NCBI GenBank assembly: GCA_022865525.1
Contig: JALHSV010000582.1
Location: 1 to 7,166 of the forward strand
Source of the DNA: Thermodesulfovibrionales bacterium
Lineage (GTDB): Bacteria; Nitrospirota; Thermodesulfovibrionia; Thermodesulfovibrionales; SM23-35
Length of the DNA stretch: 7,166 nt
Reading direction: 5' to 3'
The notes below the pieces were generated by a model that made no database searches, was not told the DNA's origin, and saw only the letters and a program-made list of their open reading frames with translations. Shown piece by piece: positions 4,205 to 7,166 of this stretch. A program made the position numbers and the translations under genes. Positions within the stretch are counted from its first letter, which is position 1. Each line of letters starts with the position of its first letter.

Positions 4205-7166
4205 TTATAGATTTTTTTTTAATTTGCTTTTATTGACAAGGGAAACTTCTTCTTTGGATAAATTATAAAGCTCATACACAAATCCATCAATTTCTCGGTC
4301 TGTTGCGTCAATCTGGCGTTGAAGAACTTCTTTATCATTTTCACTCCGAGCTATCGTTTTTTTCTTATTCAGGTCCAACATGCACTTGACCATTTGGACT
4401 ATCTTGTTATGCATTTGCTTGTCGTAAGTTTTAGAAAAATCAATTTTTCGGATTGGGAGTTTCAGTACATCTTGGCTGAACCAACGAAGTCTTCCAGATT
4501 TATCAGCATCCCCAATAACAGTGGCATTACGCTTAAAGTAATGAAATATAAGGCTTGAATTTAAAACCCCTAACAAATAAAGATCTTCGATCGGGATAAA
4601 GTAAACAGTATTGCCAAAAAATAATCCATCATAATCCATTGTCATTCTGCTTTCTTTAGCAATATCAGGATAGACAATCTTCGGTTTCTCAAATAATTTA
4701 TAATAATCACATGCCCGAAGTTCCCACCAGTAATCACCTTTATCTTGGCGCTTCTGAGCTTTTTGTGCAAAAGGTTCTAAATGATTAGCAATAACTGAAT
4801 AGTTTTGATGAAACCAATCCCAGGGATCTTTGGCTGTTCCTATCTTCTGTCGGGTCCAACCCTTTGGAATCAGGATAATATATTGTCCTTGGAAATTAAT
4901 AATATATTTCCGAACATCATCACCGCATATTAATGGTTTAATTAGTTCAACGTTTTTTTTATCTTTTGAAATCAAACGATCTCGAGTTTCACGATCGATT
5001 ACAAATGCTTCGTTTAATCCAGTTAAAATCCCACGGTAGATTTTTTTATTAACATACTCACCTAAGGGTATACCTATTTGACACATCTTTTCAAAAAGTT
5101 CGACTTCATTACTGCTGGCCAGTGTCCAATTTTCTCCTTTGATGGAATCCCCGTTTAACTTCTCGCCAATTTTACTAATTTCATCTGAAAGCGATACGAA
5201 ATCCAAACGTTTAATTGGTGCATAAATAAAATTTTGTTCTTTGATTCTCTCTTTTTTTAATAGCAGAATGGCCGGGAATGTTGACGCTCCCTCGAAAACT
5301 GGCAATTCTCCAAAATCAATAATCTGTTCAATTTTGGATTCTTTTATGATCAGGTCTCTCAAAGGATGACCGTAGTTTGACCGTATCCATTTGTTCCAAC
5401 AGATGAACCCAAAATTCCCATTTTCACGAAGTACTTTCAACGATTTTTCGATGAAATAAACATAAAGGTCAGCAGTACCGGCATAAGAATCATATTTTCC
5501 CTTAACATAAGATTTAAAATCATCTCCTAGCATTTCTTGCCTGACATACGGCGGGTTGCCGATCACAGCATCAAAGCCGCCGGAGGAGAAGATATCGGGG
5601 AACTCACGCTGCCAGTCGAAGGGATTAACCCGGCGCAGTTCTTCCGAATCGGAGAACATCTTGCCCGAAAAATAATCGGGGCCGATCAGGCTGTTGCCGC
5701 ACTTGATGTTGTCATTCAAATCAGGGAGGACGGTCTCCTTGAAGAGCGACCGTTCTTCATAAAGCTCCTCGCGACGAGTGTCCTCTAGCGCCTTCAGGGA
5801 AAGAGAAAAGCGCGTCACTTCAACCGCTTGCTGATCAATATCCACTCCGAACAGGTTGTTGATCAGGATCTGGCGCTTGAGGCGGGCGGTCAGGCGCACA
5901 CGGCCGTCGCTGTCGTAATAGGCATCGGCGCGGTCGGCGGCACTGAGCCGTTTCTTGGTGTCGTAATATTTGATGTGCCAATCGATCAGCACGGCATAAG
6001 CGCCGACCAGAAAAGAGCCCGAACCACAAGCCGGATCAAGGATCTTCAGCTTGGCCGCTTCGGCCGGGGTTTGGCATTTTTCGAGTAATTTGCCCACCGT
6101 GTTTTTAACAATGTATTCCACGATGTACTGCGGCGTGTAATAGACGCCGCCGGCCTTGCGCACCTCGGGCTTTTCCTCGATTTTCACCCGCTGCTCGGTG
6201 GTACGCACCACCCGGCCAAGGAAGCGCTCATAAATCGTGCCCAGTATTTCCACCGGCAGAACGGCGAAGTTATAAGGCGAATTCTCCGGCTGCAGGGAGC
6301 GGATGATGTCGTGCACTGTTTTGTTGGCCACGACCACTGCCTCCAACTCCGGGCGCGGTTTAAAAATGTTGCCGTTGTAGAAACGGTTCAATTTGTCAAA
6401 TATCTTACGGCAGGCAGCGAACCAGCCGCTGTCGCTTTCGGCCAGGCCATCGCTCTCAATGGTTGCGGCAAGCTGGTCCAGATAGTCGTCCTCGATCTCG
6501 CGGTCGGATAGCGCCTTGATAAAGATCAGGCGGTCGATCAGCAACTGCACGGCGGCAGTGATCAAGTTCCCGTCGGCCGCCGGGTTCAGCTTTTTCATAT
6601 CCTTGGCCAGGCGCACGCGCCAACCATTCTTGTCGTTGTCCATGTCGGCCAGGAAAGCCTTGTCGGGCGGTGTGCGGTTGGCCTTGACTTTGCGCGGCGA
6701 AAGGGCCAGGGCCCAGAGCCCGCGCGGCGTGTCGCTGTGGCGGGTGCGGGCGGTGCGCCTCATGTTTTCGCGCTCGAACAGGTCCCAGAGGCGGTCGAAT
6801 TGGTTGACGTAATCGTCACAGGTCCAATTCAGGACCAGGAAATTGCGCAGCGCCCGGGGATCGTTGACATGAAGAGTGCAGTCAAGGACAACGAACTCTT
6901 CGAAGTCGCTAAGTACGGCAAAATCGATGCGCCTGGGTAGCGCCAAATTTTGAGTGGAATAGCCGTAGGCATAGACCTGGTTCAACCAGCGCGGGTCCTG
7001 CATACTGTATTTTACCTGTTTGGCATCCATGACCAGCAGGTGCTGACCATCAAGTTGCAGAGTGTAATCGGGTCGCTTGCCGCCACGGCCGGTGCGATTG
7101 ACGATAAATTCGTAATCTGTAACGGCCAGGCCTTCATTGGTGGTGTTCCAGTTCAAGTATTTGAAA
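4205..7166 (-). CDS. Type IIG-like restriction-modification enzyme (nuclease, adenine methylase and specificity domain in one chain); 5' end outside window
   Basis: Recognises a DNA sequence, methylates adenine on host DNA and cleaves unmodified DNA. The frame is open to the window edge (F-K-Y-L-N-W); the first possible start inside is a TTG at 7156 within sequence that reads as mid-domain, so perhaps 30-60 residues are missing. Counting from that TTG: a PD-(D/E)xK nuclease region at 29-46 (P29-D30 and D44-A45-K46); a helical linker to about 330; methylase motif X (GGVYYTPQYIVEYIV, 336-350); motif I DPACGSGSF at 374-382 for S-adenosylmethionine; NNLFGVDID at 433-441; catalytic motif IV NPPY at 534-537, of the Eco57I/N6-adenine type; then a TaqI-like target-recognition region (about 690-900) and a coiled C-terminal tail ending in GFVYELYNLSKEE. 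GC content falls abruptly just after NPPY. The next gene starts one base past the stop. A BREX PglX-type methylase is a less likely alternative because of the N-terminal nuclease motif. Confidence 0.9.
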   Translation of the reverse strand, partial: FKYLNWNTTNEGLAVTDYEFIVNRTGRGGKRPDYTLQLDGQHLLVMDAKQVKYSMQDPRWLNQVYAYGYSTQNLALPRRIDFAVLSDFEEFVVLDCTLHVNDPRALRNFLVLNWTCDDYVNQFDRLWDLFERENMRRTARTRHSDTPRGLWALALSPRKVKANRTPPDKAFLADMDNDKNGWRVRLAKDMKKLNPAADGNLITAAVQLLIDRLIFIKALSDREIEDDYLDQLAATIESDGLAESDSGWFAACRKIFDKLNRFYNGNIFKPRPELEAVVVANKTVHDIIRSLQPENSPYNFAVLPVEILGTIYERFLGRVVRTTEQRVKIEEKPEVRKAGGVYYTPQYIVEYIVKNTVGKLLEKCQTPAEAAKLKILDPACGSGSFLVGAYAVLIDWHIKYYDTKKRLSAADRADAYYDSDGRVRLTARLKRQILINNLFGVDIDQQAVEVTRFSLSLKALEDTRREELYEERSLFKETVLPDLNDNIKCGNSLIGPDYFSGKMFSDSEELRRVNPFDWQREFPDIFSSGGFDAVIGNPPYVRQEMLGDDFKSYVKGKYDSYAGTADLYVYFIEKSLKVLRENGNFGFICWNKWIRSNYGHPLRDLIIKESKIEQIIDFGELPVFEGASTFPAILLLKKERIKEQNFIYAPIKRLDFVSLSDEISKIGEKLNGDSIKGENWTLASSNEVELFEKMCQIGIPLGEYVNKKIYRGILTGLNEAFVIDRETRDRLISKDKKNVELIKPLICGDDVRKYIINFQGQYIILIPKGWTRQKIGTAKDPWDWFHQNYSVIANHLEPFAQKAQKRQDKGDYWWELRACDYYKLFEKPKIVYPDIAKESRMTMDYDGLFFGNTVYFIPIEDLYLLGVLNSSLIFHYFKRNATVIGDADKSGRLRWFSQDVLKLPIRKIDFSKTYDKQMHNKIVQMVKCMLDLNKKKTIARSENDKEVLQRQIDATDREIDGFVYELYNLSKEEVSLVNKSKLKKNL

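Noticed and set aside
4319..5039. Two plus-strand open frames (4319-4558 and 4830-5039)
   Set aside because: Antisense to the specificity half of the methylase; no ribosome sites and no recognisable domain.
5537..6940. Several plus-strand open frames of 66-98 residues, and a minus-strand frame at 5835-6029
   Set aside because: All lie within the GC-rich part of the methylase gene, where stop codons are rare in other frames. The methylase frame has diagnostic motifs; these frames have none.

Overview
The window looks like an accessory, defence-type region of a bacterial chromosome. Genes use the standard bacterial code, sit in tight co-directional runs and carry recognisable Shine-Dalgarno sites. 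The host cannot be named from this sequence. The DUF2188 protein, the ImmA/PIN pair and the single-chain restriction-methylase are all families shared widely among environmental bacteria, so any lineage guess would be weak. Base composition is strikingly uneven: about 50-70% GC in the first 780 bases and in 5530-7166, but only about 28-45% between roughly 785 and 5525 (hand counts of selected 60-base rows). This suggests assembly from pieces of different origin.

Left block, plus strand (1-1343): the cut-off end of a probable ImmA/IrrE-family protein abuts a PIN-domain RNase with a GTG start, a predicted toxin-antitoxin pair. After a single base follows a DUF2188 protein with a strong ribosome site, then an 87-residue protein of unknown function 3 bases further on. 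All four could be one transcript.

Middle (1344-1826): on the minus strand lies a small Cys/His-rich protein with a plausible promoter and ribosome site. Next to it is a 235-base AT-rich spacer holding a GC-rich compound palindrome (1658-1701).

Right block, minus strand (7166 down to 1827): three genes in one probable operon. The first, cut by the window edge at its 5' end, is a large single-chain (type IIG-like) restriction-modification enzyme with a PD-(D/E)xK nuclease region, an adenine-methylase core and a target-recognition domain. One base after its stop begins a 529-residue protein with a HEPN-type R-N-x3-H motif and a very basic C-terminal half. After 43 bases comes a Cys-rich HExxH zinc-metallopeptidase-like protein. 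The methylase gene changes abruptly from about 55-70% to about 32% GC just past its NPPY catalytic motif, as if the specificity half were swapped in.

The most interesting hypothesis is that the restriction enzyme, the HEPN-like protein and the zincin form one composite defence locus: DNA recognition and cleavage plus a possible RNase and a possible protease. Only the restriction-modification role rests on firm motifs; the cooperation is inference from gene order.
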